Source: an uncultured Bacilli bacterium (GTDB lineage Bacteria; Bacillota_I; Bacilli_A; RF39; UBA660). Taken from it: a DNA stretch of 6,881 bases. Positions 1 through 5,414 of this stretch are shown here, in pieces. Position 1 is the first letter of the stretch, and the number at the start of each line of letters is the position of its first letter. The translations under genes were made by a program, and so were the position numbers. The notes under the pieces are model-generated. The model was not told the origin of the DNA, did no database searches, and saw nothing but the letters and a program-made list of their open reading frames with translations. The stretch spans positions 1 through 6,881 of the forward strand of contig CALVSV010000159.1 in the NCBI GenBank assembly GCA_944359595.1, read 5' to 3'.

Positions 1-1040
1 GCAACACTAGTTTTTCCAGCTCTAACAATATTTAAAGTGTAAACATTTGTTCCTTCAGATGAAGTTACACTTATTTTATATGTATTATTTCCAACAGATA
101 AATCATCCGCTCCATCAATTTGTACAGTTGCATCTGGATTATATGTAGTATATGTTATATTTGGTTTTGTTACTGAATTTGAAACATTATATGTATAAGA
201 AAAATTACTGTTTGATAATTTAATTGCTACTCCATTTACACTAAGTGAAGATAATAATGAATAATTTGATGTATCAGGTTCTTCAACTACCTCTTCTCTT
301 ATAATAGTTAAAGTATAGTCTTTACTCCCAACATTTATTGTAAAAGTATTACTTCCTATTTTTAATGAATATGGATTTTTTACATCTTCACCATTAATTT
401 TTATAGCTTTACTTCCATCAGATGCTACTGGAGTTATACTAACTGAATCTTTTGTTGTAGTATATGAATAATTTGTGCCACTTCCACTTGCACTTTCACC
501 ATCAATTTTAATTTCACTTAAAGTAACATCTTCTCCATCACCTATTTTAGCTGTCCATGTAGCAGATAAATTATAGTCTTTAGTAGTTGATTCATCAGGT
601 GTAGTACCAGTTATAGTATCAGTTATGGTATATGATATACTAATTTCAGGATCACCTTCACCTAAAACCTTAACATCAAATGCTCCTAAATTTTTGTCTG
701 AAACAGAAACCGTACTAAATTTATCTTTATCCAAAGTTAAATTTCCATCAGATATAATTATAGCAGAACCTTTTGAAAGAGTATCTTCATAGTATTCTAG
801 ACTTTTTAATTTTATTTCTGCACTTTCTTTTAATGTTGCGCTATTAGCATCTTTAAGATGTAGACTACATGTTAAAATTTGTTCTTCTTTAACAGTAGAA
901 CCATCTTCTATAGCTATACCATCTTCATCAGTACATTTAATTTCTGTACTTGGCTCTTTTTCTTCAGCATAACAAATACTAGGAACACTTATAAATAAAA
1001 ACATAGATAATGTAAAAATTAGTAGATTTATTTTTTTCAT
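1..1040 (-). CDS. Secreted protein with cadherin-like beta-sandwich repeats (3' end outside window)
   Basis: The reading frame is open from an ATG at 1040 to the left edge, giving 346 residues with no stop. AAAAAGGAG lies 7 bases before the ATG. Residues 1-25 form a signal peptide: KK at 2-3, a hydrophobic core at about 5-20, and a likely cut after CYA at 25. The mature part is acidic and rich in Thr, Ser and Asp. Residues 26-165 are predicted beta-rich with two Cys (36 and 58), a possible disulfide, and I do not recognise a family. Two repeats follow, about 174-249 and 262-340. Each begins LSxIxxxG or LSSLSVNG and ends YTLxIxR, the pattern of the cadherin-like beta-sandwich domain (Pfam Cadherin-like) found in Bacillota surface proteins. 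An acidic linker, EEVVEEP, separates them. A surface or adhesion role is inference. Anchor signals (LPXTG, transmembrane segment, more repeats) would lie in the missing part. Confidence 0.85.
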   Translation of the reverse strand, partial: MKKINLLIFTLSMFLFISVPSICYAEEKEPSTEIKCTDEDGIAIEDGSTVKEEQILTCSLHLKDANSATLKESAEIKLKSLEYYEDTLSKGSAIIISDGNLTLDKDKFSTVSVSDKNLGAFDVKVLGEGDPEISISYTITDTITGTTPDESTTKDYNLSATWTAKIGDGEDVTLSEIKIDGESASGSGTNYSYTTTKDSVSITPVASDGSKAIKINGEDVKNPYSLKIGSNTFTINVGSKDYTLTIIREEVVEEPDTSNYSLLSSLSVNGVAIKLSNSNFSYTYNVSNSVTKPNITYTTYNPDATVQIDGADDLSVGNNTYKISVTSSEGTNVYTLNIVRAGKTSV

Positions 1041-1080
1041 ATGTATACTCCTTTTTATTATTATTTTTAATACTATAATA

Positions 1081-1109
1081 ATTATACAACAAACTAGTTT
1101 ATATTTCAA
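1081..1109 (-). promoter_or_regulatory. Vegetative (sigma-A type) promoter for the secreted cadherin-like protein
   Basis: On the minus strand, TTGAAA (1104-1109) is followed by exactly 17 bases and then a perfect TATAAT (1081-1086), about 40 bases before the start codon at 1040. The match to the housekeeping consensus is strong even allowing for the AT-rich background. The spacer contains the perfect 10-base palindrome AAACTAGTTT (1091-1100), which could be an operator. The gene is therefore probably transcribed separately from spoIIP upstream. Confidence 0.7.
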
Positions 1110-1128
1110 TTTATTTTTTTATAAAAAA

Positions 1129-1452
1129 TTATGAATTTATAAAATCTGATAATGCTCCAAATACTGTTTCTATTGCTTTTTTTGAGTACTTTTCTATGTT
1201 TTTTGATAATGTAAGACCAGTATTACTTAATTTATTATTGTAATTTTTTTCTAAATCACCAACATAATCTTTTACACTAACATCCTTACCCTCTTTAACA
1301 TCTTGTTCAAATTTTTTTATTTGTTCTTTAGTAAGCAATGTTTTTTTATATGCTCCATAATCATAATAACCAGTTGATTCAGATATATAAAGTGCGATAA
1401 AAATCAAAAATAATATTAATAATATAATTCTAGCTACTTTATTTGCTAGCAT
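1129..1452 (-). CDS. Small single-pass membrane protein downstream of spoIIP (YqxA-like position)
   Basis: This predicted protein has 107 residues. I chose the ATG at 1452 because AAAGGTGAT (1457-1465) lies 4 bases upstream. An in-frame GTG at 1476 would add 8 residues but would place this ribosome site inside the gene. Residues 4-25 are a hydrophobic helix (ARIILLILFLIFIALYI), so the protein is probably membrane-anchored. The rest is charged, with a Lys/Glu-rich helical part (about 40-75) and an amphipathic C-terminal helix. The gene overlaps the 3' end of spoIIP by 14 bases, which points to translational coupling and a shared mRNA. In B. subtilis, yqxA (DUF3679), a protein of similar size with one N-terminal membrane segment, follows spoIIP. 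The match here is in position and architecture; I cannot show sequence homology. Function unknown; a link to SpoIIP or engulfment is inference. Confidence 0.75.
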   Translation of the reverse strand: MLANKVARIILLILFLIFIALYISESTGYYDYGAYKKTLLTKEQIKKFEQDVKEGKDVSVKDYVGDLEKNYNNKLSNTGLTLSKNIEKYSKKAIETVFGALSDFINS

Positions 1453-2440
1453 TTGTATCACCTTTAATATATTCACTTAATACTTGGGAGAGTATATCAA
1501 CTGTATTACTTACCTCTTCTATAGTATTATCAACACCGCCAAATTCTATTAATAAAACATTACCATTAACATCTTGATTGTATATTCCATTAACATTTTC
1601 TCCCTTTTTTGCAAGTATACCTTTAGATAATTTAGGCACTTTTTTATTTATCATATCACTTATAGTTGTTGCTAATGATAAATTTTTTTCATAATTTTCA
1701 TGTTCTAATCCAACTACAAAATATAACTTTGCATAAGTTTTATTATCTGTTGTTAAAGTAGTATAATTATATCCTACACTATCTCTATGTATATCTATAA
1801 AATATTTCAAAGACTTATAATTGCTAATTGCATCATTAATTAATATTCTACTTGCTTTATATGCTGCTGAACCTTGCCAATTATTTATTCTAAGAATCTC
1901 TTGTATATCTTGATTTTCTACAATTGAATTAATATTATAATCTTTTAATTTATTTTGTAATTTATAAGAAACTTCCATAACATTTCCTATATTATCTTTA
2001 TATGTTTCAAGTTGATGAGAATTATAAAGGTATATTATAGGATTAGTAACATCATTGGTATTATTATCGATAGTTTTAGTTACATGTTCCAATTTAGTGT
2101 AATTATTGTAATCATCTATATCACTTGTATTGCTTACTGTAACTGTATTATTTTTAATACCTTCATCTAATATACTTATTGGATATGTAAAATCTACTTT
2201 TGTTATTTTCTTAATTGTATCTTTTAACAAATTTATATTGTTATCTTTTTCTGAGTTAAAATTACTTAATTTTAATATTATATTAAAAAAATTAGAATTG
2301 GATACATAATTTATTTTATTATCTAAATAATTAAAGCTCAAATAAGAAAATAAATATATTATCATAATTAATATTAACAATTTAAAAAGTTTTCTTTTTT
2401 TTGTAGTTTTTTTAATTTTTTTACTTTTAAATTTTTTCAT
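1439..2440 (-). CDS. spoIIP: Stage II sporulation protein P, engulfment peptidoglycan hydrolase
   Basis: SpoIIP removes stem peptides (amidase) and cuts glycan strands (transglycosylase). With SpoIID and SpoIIM it drives the mother-cell membrane around the forespore. The predicted protein has 333 residues: a Lys/Arg-rich cytoplasmic start (1-17), one membrane helix (about 18-36), a linker low in recognisable motifs, and the catalytic domain from about 133. Recognised motifs are IYLYNSHQLETY with His142 and Glu145, FIDIHRDS with His218, GIYNQDVNGN near 286-295, and LLIEFGG with Glu299. His142, His218 and these Glu residues fit the zinc site and catalytic residues of the family. At 333 residues it is shorter than B. 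subtilis SpoIIP (about 400), mainly before the catalytic domain. The ATG at 2440 follows GGTGAT by 4 bases; an in-frame TTG at 2452 would overlap that site and is rejected. It is divergent from sspI. A sporulation promoter is expected in the 2441-2542 gap, but I could not place one. Confidence 0.93.
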   Translation of the reverse strand: MKKFKSKKIKKTTKKRKLFKLLILIMIIYLFSYLSFNYLDNKINYVSNSNFFNIILKLSNFNSEKDNNINLLKDTIKKITKVDFTYPISILDEGIKNNTVTVSNTSDIDDYNNYTKLEHVTKTIDNNTNDVTNPIIYLYNSHQLETYKDNIGNVMEVSYKLQNKLKDYNINSIVENQDIQEILRINNWQGSAAYKASRILINDAISNYKSLKYFIDIHRDSVGYNYTTLTTDNKTYAKLYFVVGLEHENYEKNLSLATTISDMINKKVPKLSKGILAKKGENVNGIYNQDVNGNVLLIEFGGVDNTIEEVSNTVDILSQVLSEYIKGDTNASK

Positions 2441-2444
2441 GAAT

Positions 2445-2450
2445 ATCACC
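2445..2450 (-). promoter_or_regulatory. Ribosome binding site deciding the spoIIP start
   Basis: GGTGAT on the minus strand lies 4 bases before the ATG at 2440. It matches the part of the 16S rRNA 3' end that pairs as UCACC. The alternative in-frame TTG at 2452 overlaps this site, so it cannot use it. The same GGTGAT-type site precedes several other genes in the window. Confidence 0.75.
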
Positions 2451-2494
2451 AATAATATAATATATTAAAACATATATTTAATTTGTCATATAAA

Positions 2495-2524
2495 TGAATA
2501 AATTTTAAAAAAAAGATAATAATA
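2495..2524 (+). promoter_or_regulatory. Probable sigma-G type forespore promoter for sspI-sigG
   Basis: TGAATA (2495-2500) is followed by 17 bases and then AATAATA (2518-2524). The sigma-G consensus recalled from B. subtilis is roughly GHATR, about 18 bases, then CATWHTA. The -35 box matches fully, and the -10 box matches at six of seven positions, lacking only the leading C. Transcription would begin near 2530-2533, leaving a leader of only about 10-14 bases before the sspI ATG. sspI is a sigma-G gene in B. subtilis, which supports the reading. The AT-rich background lowers confidence, and sigma-F could also use such a site. Confidence 0.45.
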
Positions 2525-2542
2525 TCACTGGAGAGTGATATT
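2521..2542 (+). repeat. Perfect inverted repeat abutting the sspI start codon
   Basis: AATATCACT (2521-2529) and AGTGATATT (2534-2542) are perfect reverse complements separated by GGAG. The right arm ends at the base before the sspI ATG (2543), and the GGAG loop is the best Shine-Dalgarno sequence for sspI. The left arm overlaps the 3' part of the proposed sigma-G -10 box. As DNA it could be an operator over the transcription start. As RNA, in longer transcripts from upstream, it would form a 9-bp stem displaying the ribosome site in its loop. Confidence 0.8.
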
Positions 2543-2749
2543 ATGAACATAGATATTAGAAATTATATAAAAAATAATTTCAAAAGTAGTAATGAAGATG
2601 AAATAAAATCATCAATTATTGATAGTATTAAAGATAAAGATGAATTAGCTTTACCTGGCTTAGGAGTTTTTTTTGAAATAGTATGGAATAACTCAAGCGA
2701 AGAAGAACAAAAAAATATAATAGAAAAAATAAAAAATAATTTAAATTAG
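2543..2749 (+). CDS. sspI: Small acid-soluble spore protein SspI
   Basis: The product has 68 residues; B. subtilis SspI has 71. SspI is one of the minor small acid-soluble proteins made only in the forespore and packed in the spore core, and it has been linked to spore outgrowth. The diagnostic part is residues 37-52, LPGLGVFFEIVWNNSS, which matches LPGLGVLFEVIWQHAS of the B. subtilis protein as I recall it. The N-terminal half (MNIDIRNYIKNNF, then SSIIDSIKDKDE) also aligns without gaps. It is not an alpha/beta-type DNA-binding SASP. GGAG lies 9 bases before the ATG, inside an inverted repeat. It is the first gene of a probable two-gene operon, ending 12 bases before sigG, with a candidate sigma-G promoter upstream. 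Confidence 0.93.
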   Translation: MNIDIRNYIKNNFKSSNEDEIKSSIIDSIKDKDELALPGLGVFFEIVWNNSSEEEQKNIIEKIKNNLN

Positions 2750-2761
2750 AAAGGAACAATT

Positions 2762-3529
2762 ATGCGCCACACAGTTTTAATTAGTGGCGTGAATACATCA
2801 AATATCAAAGTATTAAGTAGTGAAGAGATGGATGATTTATTTAAAAAATATTATAATGGTGATATTAGTGCTAGAGAGAAATTAATTAATGGAAATTTAA
2901 AGTTAGTTTTATCTATTGTACAAAGATTTGCATCAAAAACAGATAATTTAGATGACTTATTTCAAATAGGATGTGTAGGGCTTATAAAAGCAATAGATAA
3001 TTTTGATTTATCTTTTAATGTTAAATTTTCAACTTACTCTGTTCCAATGATCTTAGGAGAAGTTAAACGTTATTTAAGAGATGACTCTCAAATGAGAATA
3101 TCAAGAGGGATAAAAAATATTGCTTATCAAGCACTAAAAATAAAAGATGAAAAAAATAAAAATGGAATTGATATTACAACTGATGAGATAGCTTCTATTA
3201 TTGGTGTAAGTAATTACGATGTTATAAATGCTCTTGATTCTATTAAAGAACCCATTAGTATGTATGAACCTATATATAATGATGGAGGAGATACTATATA
3301 TTTATTTGATCAATTAGAAGATACTAAAAATAAAGAAGATTTAGATATTAAATTGGCATTAAATAATGCATTTGAAACTTTAAAAGATAGAGAAAAATCT
3401 ATCATTACTGATAGATTTTTAATGGGAAAAACACAAACCGAGATTTCTAGCGAACTTGGAATAAGTCAAGCACAGGTGTCTAGAATTGAAAAAAACGCAT
3501 TAGAAAAAATTAAAAAATTAATAACTTAA
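2762..3529 (+). CDS. sigG: RNA polymerase sporulation sigma factor SigG
   Basis: Sigma-G directs late forespore transcription (SASPs, germination and DNA-protection genes) after engulfment. The protein has 255 residues; B. subtilis has 260. The N-terminal stretch VLISGVNTSNIKVLSSEEM (5-23) resembles the SigG-specific VEICGVDTSKLPVL segment and separates it from SigF. Region 2 spans about 37-110, with NGNLKLVLSIVQRF, DDLFQIGCVGLIKAIDNFD and KFSTYSVPMILGEVKRYLRD. Region 3 spans about 115-195, including EPIYNDGGDTIYLFDQ. Region 4 spans about 200-252, with the -35 recognition helix-turn-helix in GKTQTEISSELGISQAQVSRIE (222-243). All core regions look intact. AAAGGA sits 6 bases before the ATG. 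In B. subtilis sigG follows sigE; here it follows sspI, suggesting feed-forward control by sigma-G itself. Codons 2-10 form a GC-rich hairpin. Asn43 appears to align with Asn45 of B. subtilis sigma-G, a residue tied to inhibition by the anti-sigma factor CsfB/Gin (alignment by eye). Confidence 0.95.
   Translation: MRHTVLISGVNTSNIKVLSSEEMDDLFKKYYNGDISAREKLINGNLKLVLSIVQRFASKTDNLDDLFQIGCVGLIKAIDNFDLSFNVKFSTYSVPMILGEVKRYLRDDSQMRISRGIKNIAYQALKIKDEKNKNGIDITTDEIASIIGVSNYDVINALDSIKEPISMYEPIYNDGGDTIYLFDQLEDTKNKEDLDIKLALNNAFETLKDREKSIITDRFLMGKTQTEISSELGISQAQVSRIEKNALEKIKKLIT
2763..2791 (+). promoter_or_regulatory. GC-rich hairpin at the sigG translation start
   Basis: CGCCAC (2765-2770) and GTGGCG (2784-2789) are perfect inverted repeats with a 13-base AT-rich loop. 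Two further G-U pairs (2764-2790 and 2763-2791) would draw in the last two bases of the start codon. Such GC-rich arms are unusual in this window. They are built from codons CGC, CAC, GGC and GTG, which are uncommon elsewhere here. Pairing in the mRNA would hinder initiation. In B. subtilis, sigG translation is reported to be dampened by a leader hairpin, so an analogous brake is plausible but unproven. Confidence 0.6.
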
Positions 3530-3553
3530 AGTGCTTATCTAAGCATTTTTTTT
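3528..3553 (+). terminator. Rho-independent terminator of sspI-sigG, overlapping the convergent gene's stop
   Basis: TGCTT (3532-3536) and AAGCA (3541-3545) form a stem with loop ATCT. It is followed by eight T residues (3546-3553). The four bases AAAG before the stem can pair with the first Ts (one G-U pair), extending it to about 9 bp. It begins at the end of the sigG stop codon. The TAG stop of the convergent flippase gene (3539-3541) lies in the loop. In the minus direction the hairpin is followed by only a short T run, so it probably works mainly for sigG. Confidence 0.75.
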
Positions 3554-5185
3554 AATTCTTAATATAGATTCTATTTTATTACATATTTTATCACCTAATA
3601 CTTGTCTTATAATACCTAATTTATATGTTAATATAAAGTAAATTAATGCACCTAATAAACCATATATTAAGCAATCAATTATAGATAATGATCTAGATAT
3701 ATTATTAATTGGTAAAATATAAGTTAATAATATTAGTGGTACAAGCATTACTATTATTGATAATGATGTTTTTAATAACATAGTAAATGTTTGTTTATAA
3801 CTTACTTTAATATGTTTATATAATCCAATCATATTAATTATCGCACTAACGCTATATCCTAATAGTGATGCTACAACAGCACCATAGCTTCCATTCATAC
3901 CAAGTTTATCAAATAATACCATGAGTGGAATTTGTAACACTACTTTAGTTAGACAACCTATTGCTAAACTTATAAATACTTGTTTAAATCTATTTAATGA
4001 TTGACTAGCAACAGTACATACATTAAATAAACAATTAAATAAGGCAATAAATATACTTACTTTAAATACTACTGGACCCAAAGTTGATTCTCCATAAAAT
4101 AATGTGTATACTGGATCAGCTAAAAATGATAGCCCTACTGTTATTGGTAAAGCAGTAAATAATATAACTTGTATAGACTGATTAATTTTATGTTTAACAT
4201 CAGTATAATCTTTTTTAACATAACTAGATGTTATATTAGGTACTATACTAGTAGTTACCCCTGTTGATATAGCTATAACTATACTATTTAATTTATTACC
4301 CCACGTATTTAATATACCTATTATATTTTCAGCATCTTTAATTGAATATGATAATTTATCTGTTAAAGTTCTAACAATAGTAAGCATATCAACAAATTCA
4401 AATATAGACATAGTTATACCAAATAAAATAAATGGAAATGAATATAATAATATCTTCTTAATAATTTCTTTAGATGTAATATGTTTTTCTTCTTCTTTTA
4501 TTTTAGCATCTAAATTAAACTCATTTTTATTTTTTTTAATTTTTCGTAATATATATATTAGTGCGGCAATAGCTCCTGCTGTTGCTCCAAAAACAGCTAT
4601 TGCAACAGCCATAGTATTTCCTAAATTTAATATATTTAAAAAAGTATAACTACCAATAACAATTACGATTACTCTTACAACTTGTTCAAGTATTTGACTA
4701 GTAGATGATGGTGTAATAAATTTATGCCCTTGTAAATACCCCTTAGAAATAGATAATATTGGCACAATTAATATAGCAGTAGATATAACTCTTACTACTA
4801 AAGTAATATCTTCTATAGTATTACCACCAGTATTATCACCTATAATTGCATGAGCTATTTGTGGTGCAAATATAAATAATACAATAAATGATACTATACC
4901 TAATATAGTTACTATTAATTTACCATATTTATATGCTCTTTCTTTAGTATAATAGTAACCTAACGTATTATATTCACTTATTAATTTACTCATTGCTGGT
5001 GGTAATCCAATAGTTGAAATCGCTAAAAATAAATTATATATAGTATAAGCATAACCATATAAAGCGCCTGATTGTTCTCCAACTATTGCATTAAACGGTA
5101 TAACATATACAAGTCCTAAAAATTTAGATATAAATATAGCTAGTGTTGCGATGATCGCTCCATTTATAAATGTATTTTTTTTCAC
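3539..5185 (-). CDS. murJ: MurJ/YtgP-type lipid-linked precursor flippase (MOP superfamily)
   Basis: The predicted protein has 548 residues, full length for the YtgP/SpoVB group, and is almost wholly hydrophobic with about 14 membrane segments. Proteins of this group flip undecaprenyl-linked sugars, chiefly lipid II, across the membrane for peptidoglycan synthesis; SpoVB is the relative needed for spore cortex. The N-terminal motif FISKFLGLVYVIPFNAIVGE (18-37), GALYGYAY, STIGLPPAMSKLISEYN and later GYLQGHKFITPSSTSQILEQVVRV (from about 149) match B. subtilis YtgP (MurJ) better than SpoVB as I remember them. A Lys/Glu-rich cytoplasmic loop lies near 215-240. The start is GTG at 5185, preceded by AAGTGAT; an overlapping ATG is out of frame and is followed at once by TGA. 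The gene starts 13 bases after the cse60-like gene, so cotranscription is likely. It converges on sigG, with the stops 9 bases apart. The MurJ label is firm at family level, less so against SpoVB. Confidence 0.85.
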   Translation of the reverse strand: MKKNTFINGAIIATLAIFISKFLGLVYVIPFNAIVGEQSGALYGYAYTIYNLFLAISTIGLPPAMSKLISEYNTLGYYYTKERAYKYGKLIVTILGIVSFIVLFIFAPQIAHAIIGDNTGGNTIEDITLVVRVISTAILIVPILSISKGYLQGHKFITPSSTSQILEQVVRVIVIVIGSYTFLNILNLGNTMAVAIAVFGATAGAIAALIYILRKIKKNKNEFNLDAKIKEEEKHITSKEIIKKILLYSFPFILFGITMSIFEFVDMLTIVRTLTDKLSYSIKDAENIIGILNTWGNKLNSIVIAISTGVTTSIVPNITSSYVKKDYTDVKHKINQSIQVILFTALPITVGLSFLADPVYTLFYGESTLGPVVFKVSIFIALFNCLFNVCTVASQSLNRFKQVFISLAIGCLTKVVLQIPLMVLFDKLGMNGSYGAVVASLLGYSVSAIINMIGLYKHIKVSYKQTFTMLLKTSLSIIVMLVPLILLTYILPINNISRSLSIIDCLIYGLLGALIYFILTYKLGIIRQVLGDKICNKIESILRIKKNA

Positions 5186-5198
5186 ATAATCACTTCTT

Positions 5199-5369
5199 TC
5201 ACTTATATATTATTAGAGCAGAAAAACAATAAATTTGTTCTTCATGATCAATTGATACTGCAGTTTGAAATTTAATATCTATTATTTCTTTATCAGTTTG
5301 TTCTAAAAACAAATTTATTGATTCTTCTAAATCTTTTTCATGTGATTCATCAATTACTTTAACTTTCAT
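5199..5369 (-). CDS. Cse60-like small sporulation protein
   Basis: This short gene of 56 codons is easy to miss. It runs from ATG 5369, with GGTGAT 3 bases upstream, to TGA at 5199-5201. The product begins MKVKVIDESHEKDLEESINLFLEQ and ends EEQIYCFSALIIYK. The pattern 'KVKVFDxxHExDLExxINxFL ... IDIKF ... EQIYCFSAxIxY' is that of Cse60 (DUF2758), a B. subtilis protein of 60 residues made in the mother cell under sigma-E. Its biochemical role is unknown. It is predicted soluble, with a helix followed by two or three beta strands and no signal peptide. It lies 45 bases after the nucleotidylyltransferase gene and 13 before the flippase gene, whose ribosome site nearly touches its stop codon. I found no convincing sigma-E promoter in the gap. 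Family members end at about this length, which supports TGA as a stop here. Confidence 0.8.
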   Translation of the reverse strand: MKVKVIDESHEKDLEESINLFLEQTDKEIIDIKFQTAVSIDHEEQIYCFSALIIYK

Positions 5370-5414
5370 AGTATCACCAATAAAAAAATAACATATTATA
5401 AATTATTTTTTTGT

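Noticed and set aside
1041..1128. Terminator after the small membrane protein gene
   Set aside because: There are T and A runs but no stem of useful length; the region is better explained by the promoter of the next gene.
1453..1476. GTG start at 1476 for the small membrane protein (8 more residues)
   Set aside because: A strong AAAGGTGAT ribosome site lies inside that extension, 4 bases before the ATG at 1452, and the GTG has no comparable site.
2441..2452. TTG start at 2452 for spoIIP (4 more residues)
   Set aside because: The TTG overlaps the GGTGAT ribosome site that serves the ATG at 2440.
2453..2500. Promoter for spoIIP on the minus strand (ATGACA, 16 bases, TAATAT)
   Set aside because: The -10 box is poor, and no convincing sigma-E or sigma-F box could be found; in such AT-rich DNA this level of match is expected by chance.
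2762..3529. Reading this sigma factor as SigF
   Set aside because: The N-terminal ISGVNTSNIKVL segment and the EPIYNDGGD stretch match SigG, and no spoIIAA/spoIIAB genes lie upstream.
5370..5414. Promoter for the cse60-like gene (TATAAT within the gap)
   Set aside because: The TATAAT has no acceptable -35 partner and the gap lacks a clear sigma-E CATA-type -10 box.
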